Below, in pieces: positions 15,701 through 24,101 of a DNA stretch of 26,282 nt. The DNA comes from CAWBCR01 sp963787375 (GTDB lineage Bacteria; Chloroflexota; Anaerolineae; Aggregatilineales; UBA3940): assembly GCA_963787375.1 (NCBI GenBank), contig CAWBCR010000004.1, forward strand, positions 1-26,282, read 5' to 3'. Both the position numbers and the translations under genes were made by a program. The notes under the pieces are model-generated. The model was given only the letters and a program-made list of their open reading frames with translations. It had not been told where the DNA came from and did not search any database. The stretch's first letter is position 1; each line of letters starts with the position of its first letter.

Positions 15701-16433
15701 CTGCGGCTGGCCGGGCTGCGGCTGCGGCAAGTCGGGCCGGCGGGTGCCCTGCGGGCGTGTCTCATCCGAAGGGCCCAGGTCATCGCGGTAAGAGCTTGGC
15801 CCCGCCATCGTCGCGTCGAGGTCGCGGGACGGCACGCGGCGCGGCAGCGGCATGCCGTGGTCATCCATGCGCACCGGCGGCAGGTCTTCCGGCGGCTGCT
15901 CGTAGTGCCGGTCGATTCTGCTGCTCAGGCCGCGCCGGCGGCTGCGGCTGATCGATCTCGTCGGGCATGGGCGGCTCAAAGCCCAGCGGCATGCGGGCCG
16001 GCTCGACGGGCGTGGGAGGCTCAGGGCTCGGCGGCGGCGGGGCCGGCTGGTCGGTTGGATGCGGGAAGGGCGGCGTGGCCGGGAGCCCGCGCCGCTCGGC
16101 GGCGGTCTTGGGCCGCTGCGGATCCGGCGAAACGGGTGGCACGCCCTCCGGCGGGGTTTCCTGCCCGGTAGGTGTGTCCTCCGGGCGGCGCGACGGCTCC
16201 GGGATGACCGGCTGCGTCATGCCAGCGTCGGGCTGACCGGCGCTGAGCACCGGCTGGCCCAGGCTCTCGATCTCATCCCAGCGCGCAGCCTCCTTCTCGG
16301 TCTTGTCCTTGGCGCCCATCAGTTCGTCTAAATGGCTGATGGGCCGGTGGCGCGACTGCTCGCCCTCGGGATTCTCCTCGTCAGGCGGCGGCGGGTTGGT
16401 ATTCGGGTCGTTTGGGTTCTTGTCGTCGTCCAT
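12727..16433 (-). CDS. Class A penicillin-binding protein, PBP1A type, with long disordered head (two one-base frameshifts)
   Basis: A bifunctional peptidoglycan synthase of about 1235 codons in the inner membrane. In order: a Pro/Gln/Arg-rich cytoplasmic region of about 300 residues starting MDDDKNPNDPN; one membrane helix (QIAGLALVAGLVMVLLGGGA); a GT51 glycosyltransferase with TEERNYF and GASTITQQL; a transpeptidase with SSIK (nucleophile, 14308-14319), SLN (about 14140) and KTGTT (about 13738); an Ig-like domain (TIAITSPQEGS to AETRVHFTL); and a Thr/Pro tail ending TPTP. The frame shifts at about 15918 (one extra A in CAGAATC) and about 14790 (one extra C in GGCCATTC). Each single-base repair restores family sequence. 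ATG at 16433 has GAGGAAGG upstream. The head is unusually long. Joining the first 170 codons to the rest depends on the repair at 15918. Confidence 0.85.
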
Positions 16434-16466
16434 ACCTATACCTTCCTCATCTCAGACTGCATGGCT

Positions 16467-16475
16467 ACTATAGCA
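16467..16475 (-). promoter_or_regulatory. Extended -10 for the PBP gene
   Basis: On the minus strand this reads TGCTATAGT, 33 bases before the ATG at 16433. It is divergent from the cbiM promoter about 90 bases away. Confidence 0.6.
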
Positions 16476-16558
16476 CGCCACGCCAAAAAACTCGAAAGTG
16501 ACCACAGGGCCGGTGCGATCCGCTTCGCCCTCGTGCTCTGGACTTCCGGCCCTATTTC

Positions 16559-16615
16559 TGCTATTATCTAGTCAGATCGACTTGTTGCAAGTGCTTGCAG
16601 AAGCAAAGGCTTGCA
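16559..16615 (+). promoter_or_regulatory. cbiM promoter and structured leader
   Basis: TGCTATTAT (16559-16567) is an extended -10. In the leader TGCAAG (16586-16591) pairs with CTTGCA (16610-16615), enclosing TGCTT-GCAG-AAGCA (16592-16605) with an AAGG bulge on the 3' side. The same bases form three TTGCA direct repeats at 16585, 16595 and 16611. A TTGCAA-spacer-TTGCAA arrangement is reported for nickel-responsive Nur boxes with a 5-base spacer; here it is 4. A metal-responsive operator or RNA switch is inference. Confidence 0.4.
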
Positions 16616-16651
16616 TCTACGACGCGCTAAATCATCTCAGGAGGGACTTCC

Positions 16652-17763
16652 ATGCCGTTCTCGCACCTGACCAGGCGGGTACCCAGGATCGTCGTCCTGT
16701 ACACCTCGGCCTGGCCGTGTGGCTGGGCACGACAGCCATGCATATCCCGGATGGCTACCTGAGCCCCATCACCTCGCTGATCATGTTCCTGCTGGTGCTG
16801 CCCTTCTGGGCCATCGGCATCCGCAAGATCCGCCAGACGATGGACGCGCGCAGCGTCCCGCTGATCGCGCTGCTGGCCGCCTTCTCCTTTGTGATCATGA
16901 TGTTCAACGTCCCGCTGCCCGGCGGCACGACCGGCCACGCCGTCGGCGCGGCGCTGGCGGCCATCGTGCTGGGGCCCGAGATTGCCACCATCGCTGTCTC
17001 GATTGCGCTGGTGACGCAGGCGCTTTTCTTCGGCGACGGCGGCGTGCTGGCTATCGGGGCGAACTGCTTCAACATGGCGGTCGTGATCCCATACGTGAGC
17101 TACGCCATTTATCGGTTGTTTGCCAGGGGAACGCCCGTCACCGCGCCCCGGCGGCTGGTGGGCGCGGCGCTGGGCGGCTGGGCCGGTGAGACGCTGGCCG
17201 CCTTCCTGGCCGGGGTCCAGTTCGGCCTCCAGCCGCTGCTGTTCAAGGCCGCCAACGGAACCCCGCTGTACGCCCCCTACCCGCTGGCAGTGGCCATCCC
17301 GGCGATGGTCATCCCGCACGCGCTGATCGCGTCGGTGGTCGAAGGCGTCCTGACGGCAGCCGTCGTGGCCTATCTGCAGCGCTCGAACCCCGCCGTGCTG
17401 GAAGCTGCCGACAACCCGGCTGTGGCCGGCGAGGTCGCCGGCTTTGCGAAGCTGCGCTGGCTGTGGGCCGGGCTGGTCGTGCTGATCGTCGCCACGCCGC
17501 TGGGCCTGCTGGCACCGGGCACCGCCTGGGGCGAGTGGGGCACCGAGCAGTTGGCCGGGCTGGGCCTGCAATTCATCCCGGAGGGGATGGCGCGGCTGTC
17601 CGCCGTATGGGGCGCGCCGCTGGCCGCTTACGACCTGCCCGCGCTGGGCAACGCCAGCCTGGGCTACGTGCTGTCCGCCGTGGTCGGGATTGCGGTGGTG
17701 GCGCTGGTGGTATGGCTGTTCACGGCGCTCCTCACCCGGTCCAAGACGCAGACCTTACAATGA
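16652..17763 (+). CDS. cbiM: Nickel/cobalt ECF transporter substrate-binding subunit CbiM (fused C-terminal PDGLE/CbiN-like part; frameshift in signal peptide)
   Basis: The S component of an ECF-type metal importer. The mature protein starts MHIPDGYLSP at 16738. In CbiM/NikM the free N-terminal Met-His amine and the His coordinate Ni or Co, so this end must be created exactly. Upstream, AGGAGGG and an ATG at 16652 sit at ideal spacing but are one base out of frame. Adding one C at 16704-16705 gives a 29-residue signal peptide with an Arg pair, a hydrophobic core and a GTTA cleavage site directly before MHIPDG, as in Salmonella CbiM. The core (about 220 aa, TTGHAVGAALAAI) is followed by two more helices (LIVATPLGLLAPG and a final LSAVVGIAVVALVV), resembling a fused CbiN/PDGLE domain. 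The stop overlaps cbiQ in ATGA. Ni versus Co cannot be decided. Confidence 0.88.
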
Positions 17764-18645
17764 GCCTCGTGTCGAAGCAGCGCCCCGGCTCAGGCGAGCC
17801 GGGGCATTCTGATCCTGCGCCCGGCAGGCGGGCACGGCGCAGCGTCCTCGAAGACACGCTCAAGGGCATCACCGAGACGCTGGAACGGAACCTCTTTGCC
17901 GAGGAGATCAGCAGCCGGGCCGGGCTGTTCCAATCGCTCGACCCGCGCATGAAGGTCATCGTGACGCTGGCGCTGATCCTGGCGACCAGCCTGTCGCACA
18001 ACCTGGCCGCCATCGCGGCGATCTACCTGGCTGCGCTGGCGCTGGCCATCCTGTCGAAGATCCCGGCGGGCTTCTTCGTCGGGCGAGTGTGGCTGGCGCT
18101 GCCGTTCTTCACCGGGCTGATCGTCCTGCCGGCGCTTTTCATCACGCCGGGGCCGCCGCTGCTGCGGCTGCCGCTGGGGCTGGTGGTCACGTCGACCGGC
18201 CTGACGACGGTGCTGTTCCTGCTGATGCGCGTCAGCACGTCGGTGTCGCTGACGCTGCTGCTGATCCTCACCACGCCGTGGAACGCCGTCCTCAGCGGGC
18301 TGTCGGTGATGCATGTGCCCGACGTGTTGATCCTGATCCTGGGCATGACGTATCGCTACATCTACCTGCTGCTGCACATCACCAACGACATGTTCCTGTC
18401 GCGCAAGAGCCGGGTGGTGGGGCGTCTCAGCGGGGCGGACGAGCGGAAGATGCTGGCCGCGACCGCCGCGACACTGCTCGACCGCTCGCTCGACATGAGC
18501 AGCGAGGTCTACCTGGCGATGCAGTCGCGTGGCTATCGCGGCCCGGTGGTGACGCTCAGGCCGTTCAAGATGCGCGTGCGTGACTGGGTCGTGGGGCGCG
18601 GCGCTGGTCGCAATTGCTGTGGCGGTGAGTATCCTGGGCCGCTGA
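17760..18645 (+). CDS. cbiQ: ECF transporter transmembrane subunit CbiQ (frameshift near C-terminus)
   Basis: The T component that couples CbiM to the ATPase. The ATG overlaps the cbiM stop. A polar, Arg-rich extension of about 50 residues precedes LDPRMKVIVTLALILATSLS, where the family core starts. Five to six helices follow, and the coupling motif AMQSRGYRGP near the end marks the family. The frame as read continues far into the next gene, which is an artefact. One G too many in the run 18593-18596 displaces the last helix, which in the other frame reads ALVAIAVAVSILGR and stops at 18645. With that repair the protein is about 294 aa. Confidence 0.87.
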
Positions 18646-18673
18646 AGGCGTTTGAGATCGTGTCTCAGACTTC

Positions 18674-18705
18674 TATAATCTGTAGGGGCGGACGGCGTCC
18701 GCCCC
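18674..18705 (+). promoter_or_regulatory. Internal TATAAT and strong hairpin ahead of cbiO
   Basis: TATAAT (18674-18679) is followed by GGGGCGGAC-GGC-GTCCGCCCC (18685-18705), a 9-bp perfect stem with a 3-nt loop. CbiO may therefore have its own promoter with a leader hairpin. Alternatively the hairpin is a partial terminator between cbiQ and cbiO or a REP-like palindrome. Confidence 0.45.
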
Positions 18706-18735
18706 CGTTCGTTGATTTGCGAGAGGGTTGCTCTG

Positions 18736-19506
18736 TTGGAATCACAGCCGGTTTTCGAAGTCGACAACGTCTCCTTTGCCTACGAGGGCAAACATCCCGC
18801 GCTGGAGCACGTCAGCCTGTCAGTGGACACTGGCGAGAACGTGGCGATCCTGGGGGCCAACGGCTCCGGCAAGAGCACGCTGCTCAAGCTGCTGGACGGC
18901 CTATATTTCCCTACCGAGGGGACAATTGCTGCCTTTGGCAGCCCGCTCACCGAGAGCGCGCTGCGCGACGACGATTTCAACTTCGCGTTCCGGCGGCGCG
19001 TTGGGCTGGTGTTCCAGGATTCCGACGTGCAGTTGTTCTCCCCGTCGGTGGTTGACGAGGTGGCCTTTGCGCCGCTGCAACTGGGCGTCTCGAACGAGGA
19101 AGTCAACCGGCGCGTGGAGGAGGCGCTCCAGGCGCTGCGCATCGAGAAGCTGCGCGACCGCGCGCCGCACCGGCTGTCTGGCGGGGAGAAGAAGCGGGTG
19201 GCGCTGGCGTCGCTGCTCAGCCTGCGCCCGGACGTGTGGCTGCTTGACGAGCCGACCAGCGGCCTGGACCCGCGCAGCCAGTCGTGGCTGGTCGATTTTG
19301 TGCAGGAGCAGCACCGCGCCGGCAAGACGATCATCACCGCCACGCACGACTTGAGCATCGTCGAACTGATCGCCTCGCGGGTGTACGTGTTCGACGAAGA
19401 ACACCACGTCGTCGCCAGCGGGTCGGCGCAGGACATTTTGCACGATCACGACCTGCTGCACCGCTGCAACCTCACCCACTATCACCTCAAGTCGAATGGC
19501 CGGTAG
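18736..19506 (+). CDS. cbiO: ECF transporter ATPase CbiO
   Basis: A 256-aa ABC ATPase that powers nickel/cobalt uptake with CbiM and CbiQ. All motifs are present: Walker A GANGSGKST, Q-loop LVFQDSDVQLF, signature LSGGEKKRVALA, Walker B VWLLDEPTSGLDP and the switch His in TATHD. The FQDxDxQLF form of the Q-loop is typical of ECF ATPases. The start is taken as TTG at 18736, 8 bases after GAGAGGG, giving MESQPVFEVDNVSF. An in-frame TTG at 18712 lacks a ribosome site. It lies 90 bases after the repaired cbiQ end. Confidence 0.92.
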   Translation: MESQPVFEVDNVSFAYEGKHPALEHVSLSVDTGENVAILGANGSGKSTLLKLLDGLYFPTEGTIAAFGSPLTESALRDDDFNFAFRRRVGLVFQDSDVQLFSPSVVDEVAFAPLQLGVSNEEVNRRVEEALQALRIEKLRDRAPHRLSGGEKKRVALASLLSLRPDVWLLDEPTSGLDPRSQSWLVDFVQEQHRAGKTIITATHDLSIVELIASRVYVFDEEHHVVASGSAQDILHDHDLLHRCNLTHYHLKSNGR

Positions 19507-19534
19507 AAGTAAGGTAGGTAGGAGTAGCCATCAG

Positions 19535-19560
19535 CCATACGCCATGCGCCGTCCGTATGG
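19535..19560 (+). terminator. Weak hairpin after cbiO
   Basis: CCATACG and CGTATGG pair around a 12-nt loop, followed by GTGATTT, 29 bases past the cbiO stop. The long loop and poor T-run make termination uncertain. Confidence 0.3.
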
Positions 19561-19647
19561 GTGATTTCCCTACTATTCCAACCCCACCTAAACCCGCTAT
19601 CATACCAGAGTACCATCAGTCACACAGCAGCGATATAAGGGACGGCT

Positions 19648-20550
19648 ATGCGCATCCTGATCACCTCGGACATCCATTTTTTCCCGCAGTGGGAATCGCA
19701 GGTTCAGCAGTTGGCCTGGCAGATGCAGACCCTCCAGCCTGATCTGTTGATCCTGGCGGGAGACATCGGCGAGCCGCTGCCCATGTACGAGCGGGCACTG
19801 CGGATTTTCAAGCCCGTGTGCCGGAACCGGGCGGTCATCGCCGGCAACCACGACGTGTGGCACCGGGCCATGTCGTATACCAGCCAGCAGTTGTGGGGTG
19901 GGCTTCTGCGCGACACCGCGCAGTCGCACGGCTTCACCTGGCTCGAAGAGAACAACCTGATCATCGACAGCCTGGGCATCTGTGGCACGCTGGCCTGGTA
20001 CGATTACGGCGGGAAGCACCCCAGGCTCACCTTCGACGACAACTACTACGAGCGCATCAAGTCGCGCGTGTCCAACGACGCCAACTACATCGACTGGCCG
20101 TGGACAGACCGCGAGTTCGCCGCCGACCTCAGCACGCACTTCCTCAAGCGGCTCGATCAGCTTGAGGCGGCCCCAAAGATCAAACAGGTGCTGGTCGTGA
20201 CGCATGTACCGCTGTTCGCCGGCTGTCTCAAGCCCATCTTCCGCGTCGAGCAGGGCATCGCCAACGCCTACTACGCCAACATCCAGCTTGGTCAGCAGGT
20301 GCTCAGGCGGCACAAGGTGATGACCGTCGTCAGCGGGCACGTGCATCAGGAGCGCAGCCTGGAGATTCCGCGCCAGAACAGCAGCCTGCTGAACCTGCGC
20401 CGCCAGCCTGCCATCCAAGTCCACACCATCCCGTCAGATTATGGCGAGCCCGCCGCGCTGCTCATCGACACGCGCACGTGGGAGCGCTCGGTGATCCGCC
20501 CCGCCGTGCTGCCGGCAATTCAGCCTATGCAGGCAGCGCAGTCGGCCTAG
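19648..20550 (+). CDS. Calcineurin-like metallophosphoesterase
   Basis: A 300-aa cytoplasmic phosphoesterase with a dinuclear metal centre. The five family blocks are in order: SDIH (D8, H10), GDIG (D39), GNHD (67-70), THVP (about 190) and GHVH (about 230). No signal peptide or membrane segment is present. The start is supported by AAGGGA 6 bases before the ATG. It is a single gene on the plus strand, convergent with selD and sharing a terminator. The substrate (phosphoester, cyclic nucleotide or protein phosphate) cannot be told from the sequence, and no link with selD is implied. Confidence 0.85.
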   Translation: MRILITSDIHFFPQWESQVQQLAWQMQTLQPDLLILAGDIGEPLPMYERALRIFKPVCRNRAVIAGNHDVWHRAMSYTSQQLWGGLLRDTAQSHGFTWLEENNLIIDSLGICGTLAWYDYGGKHPRLTFDDNYYERIKSRVSNDANYIDWPWTDREFAADLSTHFLKRLDQLEAAPKIKQVLVVTHVPLFAGCLKPIFRVEQGIANAYYANIQLGQQVLRRHKVMTVVSGHVHQERSLEIPRQNSSLLNLRRQPAIQVHTIPSDYGEPAALLIDTRTWERSVIRPAVLPAIQPMQAAQSA

Positions 20551-20574
20551 ACACAAAATCCCACCGAAAAGCGA

Positions 20575-20598
20575 AGGGGCGACCGTCTGGTCGCCCCT
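20575..20598. terminator. Bidirectional terminator between the phosphoesterase and selD
   Basis: AGGGGCGACC-GTCT-GGTCGCCCCT is a perfect 10-bp stem with a 4-nt loop between two convergent stops. GTTGATT follows on the plus side and TCGCTTTT on the minus side. Confidence 0.8.
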
Positions 20599-20625
20599 GT
20601 TGATTCACCCAATGTCGGGACTGCG

Positions 20626-21687
20626 TTAACGCCCTACCACGATCCGCACGCCATCCTGCTGCGCGCCAACCTCGCCGACGCGCCACCACGGTGCGCCGCG
20701 CTTCTTCATCTCGGCGTCGAACGTGCCAACCTGATCGGCGGGGATGGCGATCAGCAGCCCGCCGCTGGTCTGCGCGTCGAACAGCAGCATCTGTTCTTCA
20801 GGCGTCACGCCCGCTTCAAAACGCACGCCGCCCTCGAATGCCTGCTTGTTGTTCGTCGAGCCGCCGGGGAAAATCCACTGGTCGGCGTAGACCCGCGCGC
20901 CGGCCATGAACGGCATCAGCGCGACGTTAAAGTGCAGCGTCACGCCGCTGGCCTCGGCCATCTCCGCCGCGTGGCCCAGCAGGCCGAAGCCCGTCACGTC
21001 CGTCGCCGCGTGGGAGCCCGCCGCCTGCGCGGCTTCAGCCGCCTCGCGGTTCAGGCGCATCATCCAGCCCACGGCCTCCTCGACATGCGCCGCCTGCGCT
21101 CTGTCGTTCTTGGCCGCGGTCGTGATGCAGCCGGTGCCCAGCGGCTTGGTCAGCGCCAGCACGTCGCCGGGCCGCGCGCCGCCTTTGGTCAGCAGGTCGT
21201 CGGGATGGCACAGGCCCACCACCGCCAGCCCGACCTTGGGCTCTTTGTCCTGGATGGTGTGCCCGCCGGCCACGACCGCGCCCGCCTCGCGAACCTTCTC
21301 GGCCATGCCGCGCATGATGTCCGCGATCATGTCCAGCGGCAGGTCGGGAGGCAGCGCAGCGATGTTCAGCGCCAGCAGCGGCCTGCCACCCATCGCGTAC
21401 ACGTCGCTAAGCGCGTTGGCCGCCGCGATGGCCCCATACTGGTAGGCGTCGTCGACGATGGGCGTGAAGAAGTCGGTCGTCACGATCAGCGCCCTGTCGC
21501 CGTCGAGCCGGTACACGGCAGCATCGTCCGGCGCACCCAGGCCTACCAACAGGTCGGGGTGATCGGCTGGATCGAACATACCTTGTAGGGGGCGCAGAAC
21601 CTGCGCCAGGGCCTCAGGGGCCAGCTTCGACGCTCAACCCGCGCACGAAGACAGCGCCGTCAGCCGGATGATCTCTTCTCGCGTCAT
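20626..21687 (-). CDS. selD: Selenide, water dikinase SelD, selenocysteine-containing
   Basis: SelD makes selenophosphate from selenide and ATP, the selenium donor for Sec-tRNA and 2-selenouridine. From 21579 the sequence is typical: DDAAVYRLDGD, TTDFFTPIVDD, NALSDVYAMGGRP, AGGHTIQDKEPK and FGLLGHAAEMAEASG. The family's N-terminal part is missing from that ATG, but the frame continues upstream to ATG at 21687, which has GAGGA 7 bases before it. The only interruption is TGA at 21636-21634, codon 18. The context SSCAG-U-ASK, with Lys three residues after Sec, matches the catalytic Cys/Sec-x-x-Lys of SelD (GCGCK in E. coli, C17 and K20). A SECIS-like hairpin lies at the correct distance. Total length is 353 aa, normal for SelD. 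A CATAAT box is at 21724-21719. The cell should therefore encode selA, selB and selC elsewhere. Confidence 0.93.
21591..21636 (-). promoter_or_regulatory. Sec UGA codon and bacterial SECIS element in selD
   Basis: The TGA is at 21636-21634. About 32 nt later the minus strand reads GGCGCAGGTTCTGCGCC (21607-21591): a 7-bp stem with a GUU loop, or a 6-bp stem with a GGUUC loop. The apical GCAGGU-UCUGC resembles the E. coli fdhF SECIS tip GCAGGUCUGC. The UGA-to-loop spacing is within the 16-37 nt range known for bacterial SECIS. SelB binding is inferred. Confidence 0.8.
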
Positions 21688-21941
21688 CGGCGATCCTCGT
21701 TCCTTTCATCGCAGCAGGATTATGGCAGATCACAGCCGGGCGCTGCAACTTCAGGCACACAGGTGCGCCATTTTTGTCACACCCGGTTTGTCCTGAAATG
21801 GTCCCAGAATCCAGCGTTACGATTTACTCCGAACGCGAATTAACTCGCTGCTCGTTCTGCCACATAATGACCCTGCTCAAGCGCTTAACCGACTGCCAAC
21901 AACGGACGACGAACACCGAACGGAGCGAAAGGAGCCCACAC

Positions 21942-24018
21942 ATGGCCACACCCTTCGACCGCCAGAATCATCTGGGTGCACTGGATGGGGGACAAGGTCG
22001 GCGAGAAAGACATCCGCCAGCTTGCCGCGACGGTCAAGAAGTACAGCCCCAACGCCAGCGGGATCGCCGTCAAGACCAGCGATGGCCCGGTGTGGCAGGG
22101 CATCTATGACACCAACCCCCTGATGGCGGTGCGCGGCGTGCAGAGCATCCAGACATGGGTGCAGGAGCTGGCCAATTTCGGGCTGGAGACGCACCTGTGG
22201 TGCGTGCTGATGGGGCGCAACCCGGATGCCGAGGCCAACCTCGTCACGCAGGCTTGCCGCGTGCCTGGGGTCAGGTCGATGCGGCTCGACGTGAACGTCC
22301 GCGACTGGTACGAGAGCGGCCTGTCGGCTGCTGTGGCCGAGACGCTGATCGGCAAAATCCGCGCGGAACTCAGCCCGAATTTCCACCTGGCGCTCAGCTT
22401 CGACCCGCGCGGCGACAACCTGAACAACATCTACATCGACACGTGGGCACCCTACGTGCAAAGCCTGCACCCGCGCATTTTCCACTGGGAATACAGCGAG
22501 GGCCTGCGCGGGCCTGAGGAGTACCTCGACGAGGCGTTCACCACGCTGGCGAAGTACAACCTGCCGATTGTGCCGATCCTGCAGGCGTACAAAGACCCGG
22601 CCACACAGAAGCACGTGCCCGAAAACGACATCTTCGACGCGGGCGGCTACGCGCTCACAAAGGGCGCGCCGGGCATCAGCTTCTTCCGGCTGGGCGAGGC
22701 CGGGCCGGTCGAGTTCCGAGGGGTGAGCCGCATCCAAATCGCCGAGCCGGCAACCACCGCCACTGCTGTGCAGCCCGCCGCGCAGCCCGCATCCGCGCCG
22801 CAACCAGTTCCGACCCCCGCGCCCACGCCTGCGCCCGCACCCGCTACCGCGACGCCGCCCGCGCCGGTGCCGGTGTCGCAGCCAGCGCGGCCAGTCGTCC
22901 AGCCGACCCCGGCAGCCACTAGCGAGAAATACGTGGTCGTGACCGAGTCGCTGAACGTGCGCAGCGGCCCCGGCACCGAGCCGCGCCTCAAAATCCAGGG
23001 CGAGACGCTCAGCAGGGGCCAGATTGTCGACGTGCAGACCGGCACGCGCCAGGACTCCGGCGGCTACACCTGGGTGCAGCTCGCCAACGGCTGGTGGGTC
23101 GCCGAGCAGGTCAGCGATGGCAGCGAGGTCTTCCTCGACAAAGCGCCGGCGGTCGTGACGCAGCCGGCAGCCCCGCCGACTGCTGCGCCAACTACCGCGC
23201 CGTCCGATGGCAAGCAGTATTTCCAGGTCGTGATCAACTCGCTGAAGGTGCGCAGCGCGCCGAGCGCCAGCGGCACGCAGACCGGCAAGCTGGGCTGGGG
23301 GACGATTGTCGAGGTCGACCCCACCTCGCGTACGGATGCGGAGGGCTACACCTGGTGGAAGCACGACCAGGGCTGGTCGGCGGAAAAGTCAACCGGCGGC
23401 GACGTGTTCATGCTGCCCGCCGACCCCAACGCCGAGGACAAGCTGCCCGATACGCCGTGGAAGCTGGCCAGCCTGCCCGTCCCGCTGGACGTGATGCAGT
23501 GGTTCTACTACTTTGGCAATACATTGTACGCCTTCAACAATGGCCGGCGCTGGAACTACAACAGCTACAGCCAGGGCCTGCACGGCGGGCTCGACTTCGG
23601 ACACCCCGGCGGCGCGACGATCTTCGCGGGCCTCAGCGGCGTGTTCGACGGACCGGGCAACGCCTTCGGCCCCAACCGCGTGGACGTGATCACCGGCGAC
23701 TACCGCGTCATCTACGGCCATATCGCCAGCCCGGCCAGCTATTCCAAGGGGACGGCCATCACGCCCGACATGGTGATCGGCAAGGTCGATACGACGCTCC
23801 AGCACCTGCACTTTGAGATCCGCTACAAAGACACGTACATCGTCAACCCGCTGCTGTTCATTACCAAAGACCTGCGCGACGCGGTGATGAAGAAATACCC
23901 GCCGGTCGGGCAGTTCGGCTTCTATTCAAGCCCGCGCTGGAACAAGTGGGTGACGCCATTCGACCAGCCGACGATCACGCTGGCCGGCCCGGTGATCGGG
24001 CCGCGCGCCCCGCAGTGA
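21942..24018 (+). CDS. Modular M23 (LytM-type) metallopeptidase with N-terminal barrel-like domain and two SH3b domains (frameshift near start)
   Basis: A protein of about 691 codons, probably acting on cell-wall peptide. In order: an N-terminal domain of about 260 residues (RIIWVHWMGDKVGEKDIRQL, LSFDPRGDN, FHWEYSEG), probably a glycosidase-like TIM barrel of unknown activity; a Pro/Ala/Thr linker; SH3b repeats with SLNVRSGPG and SLKVRSAPS; and an M23 peptidase with zinc ligands HGGLD (cac at 23581) and HLHFEIR. AAAGGAG and ATG at 21942 are in good register but one base out of frame. Removing one C from ACACCCTT (21949-21954) joins MATP to STARIIWVHW. No signal peptide is visible in the repaired N-terminus, which is odd for a wall enzyme. 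A CATAAT box lies at 21863-21868. Confidence 0.82.
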
Positions 24019-24041
24019 TCGCGCCCCGCACCTGACAGGCG

Positions 24042-24065
24042 ACAGGCCCTCCGAAGAGGGCCTGT
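24042..24065 (+). terminator. Terminator after the M23 gene
   Basis: ACAGGCCCTC-CGAA-GAGGGCCTGT is a perfect 10-bp stem with a tetraloop, followed by TTC, 23 bases past the stop. Confidence 0.75.
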
Positions 24066-24087
24066 TTCACGCACCGCACAAAGCGAC

Positions 24088-24093
24088 TATAAT
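24088..24093 (+). promoter_or_regulatory. TATAAT box of a leaderless gene
   Basis: TATAAT ends 8 bases before the ATG at 24102, so transcription should start at or within a base or two of the start codon. No Shine-Dalgarno sequence is present. This is the same arrangement as at 3983-3999. Confidence 0.65.
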
Positions 24094-24101
24094 CCACACC
24101 C

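Noticed and set aside
16507..16553. Cobalamin-riboswitch-like string GCCGGTGCGATCCG before cbiM
   Set aside because: The rest of the B12 box and the folding core are absent, and the string lies upstream of the predicted -10.
18646..19055. Read-through of the cbiQ frame into cbiO
   Set aside because: It arises from one extra G at 18593-18596; the adjacent frame gives a proper last helix and stop at 18645.
21577..21579. ATG at 21579 as the selD start
   Set aside because: It would remove the catalytic Cys/Sec-x-x-Lys region. The upstream ATG has a ribosome site and only a Sec-type UGA intervenes.
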